Shown here: piece after piece, positions 20,944 to 29,673 of the stretch
Layout of the letters: each line of letters starts with the position of its first letter
How positions within the stretch are numbered: the first letter of the stretch is position 1
NCBI GenBank assembly: GCA_017509715.1
Contig: JAFWOU010000031.1
Span: 1 to 44,078 of the forward strand
Length of the DNA stretch: 44,078 nucleotides
Direction: 5' to 3'
Origin: Paludibacteraceae bacterium
GTDB taxonomy: Bacteria; Bacteroidota; Bacteroidia; Bacteroidales; Paludibacteraceae
Translations under genes and position numbers: made by a program
The notes under the pieces: model-generated
Database searches by the model: none
Told to the model about the DNA's origin: nothing
What the model saw: only the letters and a program-made list of their open reading frames with translations

Positions 20944-23019
20944 TTAGAGAAGGATAATACCGGTGGTGGTAAAGCGCTTTCCATCCTTGAGGATGATGAT
21001 CTGACCGTCCTCCATTACTTTCCGGATATTGCCCTTGATCTCGGTGTTCTCAACACCCTCCGGATACTGACCCAGACGGCTGTAGATACCTTGTCCCCAA
21101 GTGTTGGTAGCAGCTACCTCAATCACGCCATTCTCAAGAACGGTTACCGTACCGGCATTGAGCAACCACAGCGGTACTTTGATGTAACCCTCCTCATCCA
21201 GGGTACCTGCGAACGAACCGTAGATATACTGGTCAATAGTACCTGCCGAAACAGTACCTGCAGCATAGGTGGATGCAATAGGATAAACTCCTGCTGCCAG
21301 CTCGGTAGTACCGGCAGCTACGTTGAACTCAATGGAGATTTTATGGTTCTCAGCATCGGTAGCCTCAACGACGAATACGTTGTACTGTGCCAGATATTGA
21401 TCGTCAATATTGTAAGTCGGGAACTTGTAGTAGAAGCCCTCGTCCTGGCTGTCATACTGATTGCCCTGCGGCTCCTCCTCGTAGTCCTCTACCGTAGCCG
21501 TGAGGTTGAGTGCGAACTCAATCACATCCGTTGCATCGTCGTAGTTCTGACCCTTCAACGTACCGGTGATGACAGCATTTTCACCGTTAACTACAACAAG
21601 CACATTTGCGTCAACCATACGGTAGTACAGGGTATCGCCATTCTCAAACTTACCGATCAATGTGTAATCAGCAGCCAAATCAGAGCGACCGTAGGTACCC
21701 GGGATGGTAGTAGAATAAGCAGCAATGCTTACATAGCGGTCATCCGTCTTAGCGATAAACTGCCATGCCTGGTTTTGGATGTTGGTCAGCGTTCCGCTCA
21801 TGGTGATGGTCTCTTGGCTGGTAGCGTCCGGAATAACATATTGCAGGTTGAGCGTATATTGTACGCCGTCCATGCTCAGTACAGTACCGGTGATAGCTAC
21901 GCCGGTAGCGGTGTTAGCTACGGTGATCGTACCCTCGTAGATCTCGATCTTGCTGTCAGCACCCTCGATGCTCAGGCTAACCTCCTCAGCATCAAACGTG
22001 CCCAGATAGTCGTCAGACGGCAGGTACATACTTACGGTATAGTCCTCGTTGCTTGCCTCTACGATGATAATGCTGAACAAACTTGCATAGCTATCATCCA
22101 GCACGAGGTTGGTAGCGGTGATGGTCTCGAAAGTCTCTGCGGTCGGAGCTGTGAAGGAGAACGTTACATGATATACATTACCATCTTTTGCCAATATCCA
22201 TCCCTCAAGAGAGATCGTACCGTTGTTCTCAATTACTACGCAGTGAGCGCTAACAGCCTCGAAATCATTCACGTAGGTATAATCCAGTGCCATGTCCTCT
22301 TCGCCGTACGTACCTGCGGGAGCACCCTCAGCACACGGGAAAGTGAAGGCAATCTCATAGTCGTCATTCTCAGCGCTCAACTGGCACATACCCTGTGAAT
22401 AGATCGGCTTGTTAGCATTGGTCGTGAAAACAACGTCAAGGGTGTCACCAGAGATAATGAACGGAGCCTGATCATAGTTCAGGGTGTAGTTGTTACCCAG
22501 CGTGTCGGTGAAAGCAGCAGCAAAATGAACCAACTCCTGCTCCTCCTCGTACATCGTAACCGTCTTGGTCAGCGAAGCCGAAGCATACGGCATTTTGCCG
22601 TTAGCATCACGCATGTACGAATAGTTAGGGATCATGTCAGCCAGCGTGTAGGCCTGACCGAGAGCCAACTCTTGCGTTCCCTCTGCAACGACGATGTCGA
22701 AGTAGTAAATGTTCCCATCAGCGTCGTACAGCTTTACCCATACGTCGTTGTCGGTAGCGTAGAAGTTCTCAGCATAGTTCGTGATCGTCACGTTGTAGTT
22801 GTCGTGCTTAGCCTGCGGAGCGCGCTTGAGAGCGGCAGCTTGCGGCGTAGCTTTCTGGAGCGACTGAGCGGGCAGCGCATGAGCATGAGTAGCCTTTACA
22901 TGCTTTACCTGCTCAAATACGTCAGCCTTCTTGTTGGCCTTCAGCGACTTAACAGGACTTGCGTTTGCGCTCAAAAGAATGATGAAGAGCGCACTTAAAA
23001 GATAAGTAAATCTTTTCAT
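20944..23019 (-). CDS. large secreted beta-repeat protein
   Basis: 691 residues with signal peptide MKRFTYLLSALFIILLSANA. After a linker rich in Lys/Ala come about four similar modules of 130-150 residues (YNVTITNYAENFYATDNDVW; then ENDDYEIAFTFPC; then NEDYTVSMYLPSDDY; then DDRYVSIAAYST and HKISIEFNVAAG), each with a G-x-Y glycine-turn such as GTYGEEDMALDY or GTYGRSDLAADY. The C-terminus ENTEIKGNIRKVMEDGQIIIL is the tail shared with the protein at 9279. Acidic, low-Cys; likely cell-surface or secreted; function unknown. Own promoter and terminator make it monocistronic. Confidence 0.82.
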   Translation of the reverse strand: MKRFTYLLSALFIILLSANASPVKSLKANKKADVFEQVKHVKATHAHALPAQSLQKATPQAAALKRAPQAKHDNYNVTITNYAENFYATDNDVWVKLYDADGNIYYFDIVVAEGTQELALGQAYTLADMIPNYSYMRDANGKMPYASASLTKTVTMYEEEQELVHFAAAFTDTLGNNYTLNYDQAPFIISGDTLDVVFTTNANKPIYSQGMCQLSAENDDYEIAFTFPCAEGAPAGTYGEEDMALDYTYVNDFEAVSAHCVVIENNGTISLEGWILAKDGNVYHVTFSFTAPTAETFETITATNLVLDDSYASLFSIIIVEASNEDYTVSMYLPSDDYLGTFDAEEVSLSIEGADSKIEIYEGTITVANTATGVAITGTVLSMDGVQYTLNLQYVIPDATSQETITMSGTLTNIQNQAWQFIAKTDDRYVSIAAYSTTIPGTYGRSDLAADYTLIGKFENGDTLYYRMVDANVLVVVNGENAVITGTLKGQNYDDATDVIEFALNLTATVEDYEEEPQGNQYDSQDEGFYYKFPTYNIDDQYLAQYNVFVVEATDAENHKISIEFNVAAGTTELAAGVYPIASTYAAGTVSAGTIDQYIYGSFAGTLDEEGYIKVPLWLLNAGTVTVLENGVIEVAATNTWGQGIYSRLGQYPEGVENTEIKGNIRKVMEDGQIIILKDGKRFTTTGIILL

Positions 23020-23093
23020 AAAACCTTTTTAATTTAGTTAGACTAATTATAACAGAGCCAATGCTTCCCATTCGCAAAAACCCTATTTGGACG

Positions 23094-23124
23094 CAAAGGT
23101 ACTGCTTTTTTTTCATATACACAA
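23094..23124 (-). promoter_or_regulatory. promoter of the secreted beta-repeat protein gene
   Basis: TACCTTTG (23094-23101), 19-base spacer with an A8 tract (minus strand) ending in G, TTGT (23121-23124). Confidence 0.8.
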
Positions 23125-23182
23125 GGATTTTCGCAAAAAAATGCAAATTTTTAATCATTTTGCCCTTTTTACTACCTTATTA

Positions 23183-23213
23183 TTGCGCGTATGCGAAAAA
23201 AAGAGTAAATTTG
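23183..23213 (+). promoter_or_regulatory. promoter of the HPF gene
   Basis: TTGC (23183-23186), 19-base spacer with an A7 tract, TAAATTTG (23206-23213). Confidence 0.8.
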
Positions 23214-23250
23214 CAAGCAGAAATACAAAAACCTTAAATTTTGTTCGGAT

Positions 23251-23526
23251 ATGACAATGACAATTAATGCTGTGAACTTTGAGATGGCTAAGCCGCTCGA
23301 AGATTTTATCGAGAAGAAGTTGAATCGTTTCGCTCGTCACCTGGGCGCAAACGACAAAGTGGAAATCCGCATGTCGGTCATCAAGCCGCAGACCAACATG
23401 AACAAGGAGGTGAAGATGCGCATCGCCGGCATGTTTGCCGAGAAGACGGCCGACACCTTTGAGGATGGCATCGACGCATGCCTCGCTGCCCTGGAAGGAC
23501 AGCTGGAGCGCAGAAAAAACGGCTAA
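23251..23526 (+). CDS. hpf: ribosome hibernation-promoting factor, HPF/RaiA family (short form)
   Basis: 91 residues covering only the N-terminal ribosome-binding domain of the family: INAVNFEMAKPLEDFIEKKLNRF, then KVEIRMSVIKPQ and a final helix DTFEDGIDACLAALEGQL. The long form's dimerisation domain is absent, so this is a short HPF or YfiA-like protein that would bind the 30S decoding region in stationary phase. It starts from its own promoter 38 bases upstream of the ATG, and its 3' end faces nrdG across a shared hairpin. Confidence 0.9.
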   Translation: MTMTINAVNFEMAKPLEDFIEKKLNRFARHLGANDKVEIRMSVIKPQTNMNKEVKMRIAGMFAEKTADTFEDGIDACLAALEGQLERRKNG

Positions 23527-23559
23527 CGGTCTGTAACCGAGACATAAAATAAACGTAAT

Positions 23560-23592
23560 AAGAGCACCGATTCCGAGGAATGCGGTGCTCTT
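23560..23592. terminator. hairpin between convergent hpf and nrdG
   Basis: 10-bp perfect stem AAGAGCACCG / CGGTGCTCTT with an A/T-rich tail on both sides. It probably ends both genes, although the T-runs are short. Confidence 0.7.
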
Positions 23593-23598
23593 AATTTG

Positions 23599-24054
23599 CT
23601 AGAAGGCGCTTCGCTGGAAGCGGTAGGTCTCGTCGATCCACTCGCCGTCCTGGCGACGATAGAAACGCTGGTTGGTAGTGGGTGATTTCAGACCACCAAG
23701 GGCCTCCACATAGCCTCCCAGTTTGACATAGTCAAAACTCTCCGGCTCGGCCGGGAAATGCGTACGACCACTATACCAGGCCGTACGCAGTTTTTTGGTG
23801 TGGATATACTGCGCCAGTTGCGCCACGTACGCCGGATCCTGGTCACCGCCCATGAAGCATACGCACGTGATCTGCTCGCCATAGCGGCCCAGCAGGCCGT
23901 CCAGCAGGGCCTCGTCGATGGGTTCGCCGATATCCTCAGCCAGGTGCTGACTATGGCAACCCGGGCAATGGCAAGGGCACCCGGAGAGGTTGAGCGCAAG
24001 CGTCACCTCTCCGGGTACTTCTTGAAATACGATATCGTAAGATGCTACTTTCAT
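23599..24054 (-). CDS. nrdG: anaerobic ribonucleoside-triphosphate reductase activating protein
   Basis: 151-residue radical-SAM activase of the NrdG type. The CX3CX2C cluster motif is CPCHCPGC (about residues 26-33); FMGGDQDP and the TTNQRFYR end match small NrdG proteins. It generates the glycyl radical on NrdD. It follows nrdD on the same strand, separated only by a CAGCTWT-type tract. Confidence 0.93.
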   Translation of the reverse strand: MKVASYDIVFQEVPGEVTLALNLSGCPCHCPGCHSQHLAEDIGEPIDEALLDGLLGRYGEQITCVCFMGGDQDPAYVAQLAQYIHTKKLRTAWYSGRTHFPAEPESFDYVKLGGYVEALGGLKSPTTNQRFYRRQDGEWIDETYRFQRSAF

Positions 24055-24057
24055 GGG

Positions 24058-24107
24058 CCATCAGCTATCAGCATTCAGCTTTCAGCTATCAGCATTCAGC
24101 TTTCGGA
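24058..24107. repeat. CAGCATT/CAGCTTT heptamer tract
   Basis: CAGCTAT, CAGCATT, CAGCTTT, CAGCTAT, CAGCATT, CAGCTTT: a 3-word series repeated twice. It fills the nrdD-nrdG spacer and encodes the last NrdD residues (KAEC) and its stop. Confidence 0.9.
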
Positions 24108-26194
24108 GCCTTAGCAGCCTCTGCGTAGTAGCGCTTAGCGGCCTCACGCTGACGAGCCTCGGAGAAGTTTGAGACGCGCTTCATATAGCCGATGACGCGG
24201 GTGAGGTAGTCCACGTTCTTGGAGTGGCAATGCGGGCACTCCTTGAGGTAGCGCTTGTCGATATGACCACAGTCGTTGCAGACCGTGTTGGGGATATTAA
24301 ACGTGAAGTAGTTACATCCCTCCTGAGCGGCTACGCGCAGGAGCTGACGGTACTGCGGCTGCGAGAGGTGCTCCTCCAGGTTGCAGTGGAGCGCCGAACC
24401 GCCGGTGAGGTGGTCGATATACTTACGTCCGTGCAGACGGAAGCGGTCGAGCACGTTGAGCGAGGTATCTTCTACTATGTAGAAATAGCTGTTGTAGCAG
24501 TCACGCGGCACCACATAGCCGTCCTCGCGATCCCACTTAGCGTGCTTAACGCCTACGTTCTCAGCCGGGATCATCTCGCAGTTGAACATCACATCCTTGG
24601 TGCGGTACTGCTTGTTCAGTTTCTCGATGGTGCTCAAAATCTCCTCTACGAAACCGGCATACTCGGGCGAGTCCTTGATCTCGATGCCCAGGAACTCGGC
24701 AGCCTCTACCATACCGTTCACACCGATGGTCAGGTACTGACGACCGATATTGATATATCCTGCATCGAAGAGCGGGAGCATACCCTTGGATTGCAACTCC
24801 TTCAGGTTCTCGTTGTATGCCAACTGCACCTTGTGCATCATGTCTACGACATCCTCGATATACTTCTGGTACGGGATATTGTTGCGAACGGCATACTGTA
24901 CGGCACGGTTCAGGTTGATGGTCAGCACCGACTTCGAACCCGTGGACACGCCGCCGGCACCGAGCGTATAGCTGAAGCCGTTGTCGGTGATCTCGTTACG
25001 CAGACGGCAGCAGCTGGAGAGCGAGTCGGCATTGTCGCTGATGTAGGTGAAGAAGGAGTGACCCTCCGAGTACATCTGGGCCGTGAAATCGCCATACTCC
25101 TTGTCCTTCACGTCGCCGTTCTCAGCCAGCAGGGCCATGGTCTCTACCGGGAAGGTGAGCACACAACGGGTACGCTCGTCGTTGAACCAACGCATGAAGC
25201 GGCGCTGCAACCAGTCGAGACTGTCCCAGTGAGGCTTCTCACCGTTGGGGAAGTAGAAGTTGCCGAAGAGCGACTCAAAGTAGTAGCGGTCGTAGTAACT
25301 GATGTTCCAGAATACCGACTGGAAGTTACGCGCACCCGAAGGCTGGTTGAGGCTGTATACCACCTGCTGGAAGCAATCGGTGATGACCTTATCGATCGTA
25401 CGACGCTTCAGGCTCAGATCTACCACCTCGTCAGCACGCTTGTAGTAGTCCTCGCCGTACTCCTGCTCGATGAAGTAGTTCATATACATAAGGAACTCGG
25501 GCGTAGCGCACGCACCTGATAGCATGGAGCTAACCATGAACACCATGTTGATAAATCCGCCGCAGAACGACTTCAGGTTGTGAGGAGGCGTAGCGTTGCC
25601 GCCGATCGACTTCGTACCACCGATCAACCATGGGTACATCGTAATCGATGCACAGTAGTTGGCCAGGTTGGTCTCGTCGTTCTTGTAGATGAAATGCTGG
25701 TTCAAGAGGCTCACGTAGCGATCTGCCAGCTCCTTGCCGAACATGGTCTTGATGCGCTCGGTGAGCAGACGACGGTTGAGACGGATAAAGCCCTGCTTAG
25801 GCAGTTCGCCGATGAGCGTGGCGATGTTCTTGTGCTCCACGTTGGCGTTCGCATCAAATTTCGAACCCTCAGCCGCATTGGAAGCCTGCACGTAGTTCAT
25901 GAGGAACTCCAGACGACGCTGGGTCTCACGATCCTCGGTATGTCCCTGACGATAAAGCATATAGGCCTTGGCTACCTGATAATAGCCCTCGGCCATCAAC
26001 GCTACCTCCACCTGGTTCTGAATCTCCTCCACACTAATGCCGTTGTGCACACGCAGACGCGACAGGATAGCACCCAGCGTCTCCTCCGGAGCAAAAGCAC
26101 CCACAGCCACAAAAGCCTTGGCGATAGCATTCTTGATTTTGTCGATGGCAAACAACTCTTTCTTGCCATCACGTTTGATAATGTAAGTTTCCAT
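24089..26194 (-). CDS. nrdD: anaerobic ribonucleoside-triphosphate reductase (class III)
   Basis: 701 residues. An N-terminal ATP-cone (METYIIKRDGKKELFAIDKIKNAI) precedes the catalytic barrel; near the C-terminus come the four-Cys zinc site (CNDCGH ... CPHCHS) and the glycyl-radical motif RVIGYM. It reduces NTPs to dNTPs under anoxia and so points to an anaerobe. Length and order with nrdG are normal. The last residues after AAKAP come from the heptamer tract, so the C-terminus is probably not conserved. Confidence 0.95.
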   Translation of the reverse strand: METYIIKRDGKKELFAIDKIKNAIAKAFVAVGAFAPEETLGAILSRLRVHNGISVEEIQNQVEVALMAEGYYQVAKAYMLYRQGHTEDRETQRRLEFLMNYVQASNAAEGSKFDANANVEHKNIATLIGELPKQGFIRLNRRLLTERIKTMFGKELADRYVSLLNQHFIYKNDETNLANYCASITMYPWLIGGTKSIGGNATPPHNLKSFCGGFINMVFMVSSMLSGACATPEFLMYMNYFIEQEYGEDYYKRADEVVDLSLKRRTIDKVITDCFQQVVYSLNQPSGARNFQSVFWNISYYDRYYFESLFGNFYFPNGEKPHWDSLDWLQRRFMRWFNDERTRCVLTFPVETMALLAENGDVKDKEYGDFTAQMYSEGHSFFTYISDNADSLSSCCRLRNEITDNGFSYTLGAGGVSTGSKSVLTINLNRAVQYAVRNNIPYQKYIEDVVDMMHKVQLAYNENLKELQSKGMLPLFDAGYINIGRQYLTIGVNGMVEAAEFLGIEIKDSPEYAGFVEEILSTIEKLNKQYRTKDVMFNCEMIPAENVGVKHAKWDREDGYVVPRDCYNSYFYIVEDTSLNVLDRFRLHGRKYIDHLTGGSALHCNLEEHLSQPQYRQLLRVAAQEGCNYFTFNIPNTVCNDCGHIDKRYLKECPHCHSKNVDYLTRVIGYMKRVSNFSEARQREAAKRYYAEAAKAPKAEC

Positions 26195-26296
26195 ACTTAG
26201 TATATATTTCTAAAAATTTTCTTCATTCCGAGTCTAACAAACTGTCATTCAGCACTATGCCAAACAGGACCGATAGCATAGGGCGAAATTGCGGTG

Positions 26297-26327
26297 CAAA
26301 GGTACGGACTTTTTTTGAATTGTGCAA
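26297..26327 (-). promoter_or_regulatory. nrdD promoter
   Basis: TACCTTTG (26297-26304), 19-base spacer with an A7 tract, TTGC (26324-26327). The leader is about 95 bases. No NrdR-box pair was recognised by eye. Confidence 0.8.
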
Positions 26328-26466
26328 ATTTTTTGGCAAGAAAATTTATCAACAACTCGTAAAAGTTGTCCAAAACAAGAACACAACACGCTCGTTTTAT
26401 GCATGTTGCGATTTTAAAAAAAACAAAAAGTTTTCCAAAAAGAAAAGTTATTAACAATTGTGCACT

Positions 26467-27177
26467 TTACTTTTCTTCCAACTTTCTTGCTTCATACAGA
26501 TACGAAATACCGAATGTCTGACGGCGATAATGTGTCCCCCGGAAGCCTACTTTTTTTAGATGTTCCAGAAAATCATCGGCGTAGCAAAAATGACGTACGC
26601 TCTGGTTCAGATAGGTATAAGCCGTCTTGTCGCGGCTAAGTAATCGGCCGATCATCGGCAGCCATGTTGAGAAGTAGCGATCATACGCCCAGCGCACCAA
26701 TTTCTGTTGGGGATAGCCGAACTCCAGGATCCTCAGTTCCCCACCCGGCCGAAGCACACGGTACATCTCGCTCAGCCCGGCGTCCAGGTCGGCAAAGTTG
26801 CGCACGCCGTACGCACAAGTCACAGCATCAAACGACGCGTCCTCAAACGGCATATGCTGCGCATTAGCCTCCATAAACCGGATCTCGCGGCCTGCACGCC
26901 GCGCTTTCTCGGCGCCGATACGCATCATCTCCGTCGACAGGTCTATGCCGGTCACCCGCTGCGCCTTACCTCGGCGCAACAGTAGCAACGCCAGATCGCC
27001 CGTACCTACGGCAACGTCCAGCACATGGTCCACCTCCGGCATACTACCCACCGCCTGACGACGCCAGCAGCGGTCGATACCCAGCGAGAGCAAGTGGTTC
27101 AACCCGTCATAGTGGCGGGCAATGCGGTCGAACAGACCGCCGATATGTTGTTTCTCTTGTGTGACAGTTTCCATCAT
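26467..27177 (-). CDS. ubiE: demethylmenaquinone methyltransferase (UbiE/MenG)
   Basis: 236 residues with the full UbiE signature: FDRIARHYDGLNHLLSLGID, SAM motif VLDVAVGTGDLAL, AYGVRNFADLDAGLSEMYRVLRPGGELRILEF, and the C-terminal YTYLNQSV. It methylates demethylmenaquinone in the last step of menaquinone synthesis; a ubiquinone role is unlikely in this lineage. It starts one base after the stop of the FecCD permease gene, so both share a message. Confidence 0.95.
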   Translation of the reverse strand: MMETVTQEKQHIGGLFDRIARHYDGLNHLLSLGIDRCWRRQAVGSMPEVDHVLDVAVGTGDLALLLLRRGKAQRVTGIDLSTEMMRIGAEKARRAGREIRFMEANAQHMPFEDASFDAVTCAYGVRNFADLDAGLSEMYRVLRPGGELRILEFGYPQQKLVRWAYDRYFSTWLPMIGRLLSRDKTAYTYLNQSVRHFCYADDFLEHLKKVGFRGTHYRRQTFGISYLYEARKLEEK

Positions 27178-27178
27178 G

Positions 27179-28156
27179 TTATTTTTTCAGGATGATCCAT
27201 ATAATCACGGGCGCACCAAAGAGGGCACTCACCGTAGAAACCGGCAGCGGATACGTAAAGAGCGAGGCCAGTATATCGCACACCAGCAGCAGGTTAGCCC
27301 CTATCAGGGCCGAGGCCGGCAGGGTCAGTCGATGGTTCGACGAACGTAGCAATCCTCGTGCGATATGAGGTACCGCCACGCCCACAAAGGCGATCGGTCC
27401 GCAGAAAGCCGTTACGCCGCCGGCCAGCAGACCCGTGGTCAACACGATACCCAGGCGCGTACGCTGTACATCAATCCCGAGTCCGCGCGCGTAGTCCTCA
27501 CCCAGCTGCAAGCCGTTGAGCGGTTTCATCAGCAGCACGGCACATACGAGACCCAGCACCGCAATACCCGCCATCAGCGGCATGTCCGTCCAGCCTACCG
27601 ACTCCAGCGAACCCAGGGTCCAGACAATAAACAGCTTGAGCGCATCGGGATTCGCAAAATTCTGCATCAGGCTCACCAGCGCACCGGCTATCGAACCAAA
27701 CATCATACCTACGATCAGCAGCGATACATTGCTCTGTACGCGACGGCTGACGGCCATGACCAGTAGTAGTACCGCCGTACTGCCCAATATCGCCGCAGCC
27801 ACGGCCCCTAGGTGCACAAAGGGCGTCCAGGCCAGCATCACGCTGCACATCGTCACAAAGGCTACGCCCAAGCTCGCACCCGAACTCACACCCAGGATAT
27901 ACGGACCCGCCAGGGGATTTCGGAACAGGGTCTGCATCATCAGTCCCGACACCGACAAAGCGGCACCCGCCAGCACGGCCACGATGGCCTTCGGCAGGCG
28001 CAGATTCAAGAGAATCGTATGTTCTATCGTATCCGCAGGTCCGCCGCCAAGCACGTCAAACAGGTTCAGCCAGATCGATCCGCTGCATAGGTCCAGACCG
28101 AACAAAATCACGGCCAAAACCGACGCGAATATATAAAAAAGTGTACTTTTCTTCAT
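27179..28156 (-). CDS. FecCD/BtuC-type ABC transporter permease
   Basis: 325 residues with about nine or ten membrane helices. Family marks: RLPKAIVAVLAGAALSVSGLMMQTLFRNPLAGPYILGVSSGA near the first third, and the C-terminal RGLGIDVQRTR coupling loop with GPIAFVGVAVPHIARGL. Such permeases import iron-siderophores, haem or cobalamin; the binding protein and ATPase are not next to it here, so the substrate stays open. I start at MKKST (28156). The alternative ATG at 28165 falls at the predicted transcription start. Confidence 0.92.
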   Translation of the reverse strand: MKKSTLFYIFASVLAVILFGLDLCSGSIWLNLFDVLGGGPADTIEHTILLNLRLPKAIVAVLAGAALSVSGLMMQTLFRNPLAGPYILGVSSGASLGVAFVTMCSVMLAWTPFVHLGAVAAAILGSTAVLLLVMAVSRRVQSNVSLLIVGMMFGSIAGALVSLMQNFANPDALKLFIVWTLGSLESVGWTDMPLMAGIAVLGLVCAVLLMKPLNGLQLGEDYARGLGIDVQRTRLGIVLTTGLLAGGVTAFCGPIAFVGVAVPHIARGLLRSSNHRLTLPASALIGANLLLVCDILASLFTYPLPVSTVSALFGAPVIIWIILKK

Positions 28157-28166
28157 AATTTGCATG

Positions 28167-28197
28167 CAAATTTACGGATTTTTTTGGATATATGCAA
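28167..28197 (-). promoter_or_regulatory. promoter of the permease gene, overlapping the panB promoter
   Basis: TAAATTTG (28167-28174), 19-base spacer, TTGC (28194-28197) on the minus strand. Transcription would start only about 5-7 bases before the ATG, so the message would be almost leaderless. Confidence 0.7.
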
Positions 28198-28214
28198 AAA
28201 AAGCAGTAATTTTG
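28184..28214 (+). promoter_or_regulatory. panB promoter, overlapping the divergent permease promoter
   Basis: TTGG (28184-28187), 19-base spacer with an A7 tract, TAATTTTG (28207-28214). It shares 14 bases with the minus-strand promoter. Confidence 0.8.
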
Positions 28215-28246
28215 TCGTGATTTTTAGTAAAAAAGGTTCAAAAAAG

Positions 28247-29062
28247 ATGTCTGTACACGTTCAAAACACCCGTATGACCACTTCCCGGCTGCGTATGATG
28301 AAGCAGAACGGCGAGAAGATCGCCATGCTCACTTCGTATGATTTCACCCTGGCTAGTCTCGTGGACGAAGCGGGTATCGATATACTCCTGGTAGGCGATA
28401 GCGGCAGCAATGTTGTTTGCGGCAACCAGACCACACTCCCCATCACCGTCGACGAGATGATTTTCCTTACGCGTGGTGTTGTGCGTGCTGCGAAGCACGG
28501 ATTGGTGGTATGCGACATGCCCTTCGGTAGCTACCAGGTCTCCGCAGATGATGCGGTACGCAATGCCGTACGTATCCTTAAGGAGTCGGGCTGCGACGGC
28601 GTGAAGCTGGAGGGCGGCGAGGAGATCCTGCCCCAGATCAAGCGCATGGTGCAAGCCGGCATACCCGTAATGGGGCACCTGGGACTCACGCCGCAGTCGG
28701 TCAACCAGTTTGGCGGCTACGGGCTGCGTGCCAAGGAGAAAGCCGAGGCCGACAAACTGCTGCGCGATGCCAAGTTGCTGGACGAAGCCGGCTGCTTCTC
28801 CATCGTGCTCGAGAAAATACCGGCCGCACTGGCTGCACAGGTCACCCAGGCCGTCAGTTGCCCCGTGATAGGTATCGGAGCGGGTAACGCATGCGACGGT
28901 CAGGTACTGGTGCTGCACGACATGCTGGGACTCAACCAGGGCTTCCGGCCTAAGTTCCTGCGCCGCTTTGCCACGCTGGCCGAGCCGGTGAAAGCCGCCG
29001 TAAGCGAGTACGTGTCGGCCGTGAAGGACAGCACCTTCCCCAGTGAAGACGAACAATATTAA
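28247..29062 (+). CDS. panB: 3-methyl-2-oxobutanoate hydroxymethyltransferase
   Basis: 271 residues, normal PanB length. Signatures: MLTSYDFTLASLVDEAGIDILLVGDS, VVCDMPFGSY, GVKLEGG, PVMGHLGLTPQSVNQFGGY and VIGIGAGNACDGQVLVLHDMLGL. It makes ketopantoate for pantothenate and CoA synthesis. The open frame starts upstream at 28160, but that is before the promoter; MSVHV at 28247 fits the family. A small barrel gene follows 36 bases later. Confidence 0.96.
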   Translation: MSVHVQNTRMTTSRLRMMKQNGEKIAMLTSYDFTLASLVDEAGIDILLVGDSGSNVVCGNQTTLPITVDEMIFLTRGVVRAAKHGLVVCDMPFGSYQVSADDAVRNAVRILKESGCDGVKLEGGEEILPQIKRMVQAGIPVMGHLGLTPQSVNQFGGYGLRAKEKAEADKLLRDAKLLDEAGCFSIVLEKIPAALAAQVTQAVSCPVIGIGAGNACDGQVLVLHDMLGLNQGFRPKFLRRFATLAEPVKAAVSEYVSAVKDSTFPSEDEQY

Positions 29063-29098
29063 CAACCATTTTATATTCATTTTAAATTTTTATTTAGT

Positions 29099-29578
29099 AT
29101 GAAGAAGTATTTACTTATTGCTATTCTGGCCGTTGCCAGTGTTTGCGCTTACGCTCAGCCGCGTGCTATCGGTGTACGTCTGGGTTACGGTGCAGAAGTT
29201 AGTTATGAGCATCAGCTCGGTCAGAACATGCTGAGCGTCGAGGTCGGTGTTCCGGCATTCTCCTGCTTGGAGGCTGCTATCACCTACGACTGGATCGATC
29301 CGTTTGGTGCAGCTGTACCTTGGAACGAGAAGGGCGAGTGGCACTGGTACATGGGTGTCGGTGGTGCTTTCCAGACCACTTGGACCAACCCGGGTGCCGG
29401 CTTTATCGGCGCAGCAGGTCGTTTCGGTATTGAGTACGACTTCTGGTTCCCGCTCCAGCTCTCGTTGGACTTCCGTCCTACACTGGGTGTTTCATTCCCC
29501 TACGGAGGTAGCGGCGCAGCCTTTGGCTATGACCTCTACGCAAGTGGTTTGGGTCTTGGCATCCGCTACAAATTCTAA
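29099..29578 (+). CDS. small outer-membrane beta-barrel-type protein
   Basis: 159 residues: signal peptide MKKYLLIAILAVASVCAYA, then alternating amphipathic strands with many Gly/aromatic residues and a terminal RYKF, typical of an eight-strand-type barrel. Codons are A/T-richer at the start and the gene is highly regular, suggesting good expression. It probably shares the panB transcript and ends at a strong terminator. Function unknown. Confidence 0.82.
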   Translation: MKKYLLIAILAVASVCAYAQPRAIGVRLGYGAEVSYEHQLGQNMLSVEVGVPAFSCLEAAITYDWIDPFGAAVPWNEKGEWHWYMGVGGAFQTTWTNPGAGFIGAAGRFGIEYDFWFPLQLSLDFRPTLGVSFPYGGSGAAFGYDLYASGLGLGIRYKF

Positions 29579-29600
29579 GAATTTTGTAGAATAATTGACA

Positions 29601-29636
29601 AAAATCCGGGTACACACTTGTGTATTCGGATTTTTT
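29601..29636 (+). terminator. strong terminator that overlaps the next promoter
   Basis: Near-perfect stem AAAATCCGGGTACAC / GTGTATTCGGATTTT (two G-U pairs), 4-6 base loop, T-run. The 3' arm and the T-run form the -33 and spacer of the promoter at 29618-29648. Confidence 0.9.
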
Positions 29637-29648
29637 GTTGTATCTTTG
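29618..29648 (+). promoter_or_regulatory. promoter of the BspA-type LRR gene
   Basis: TTGT (29618-29621), 19-base spacer, TATCTTTG (29641-29648). ATG follows 26 bases later. Confidence 0.82.
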
Positions 29649-29673
29649 CAGCAAATTTATATCACATTGCGCT

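Noticed and set aside
26346..26354. TTATCAACA, a DnaA-box-like 9-mer, in the AT-rich nrdD leader region
   Set aside because: One mismatch, single copy, no cluster and no dnaA/dnaN neighbours; not enough to call an origin.
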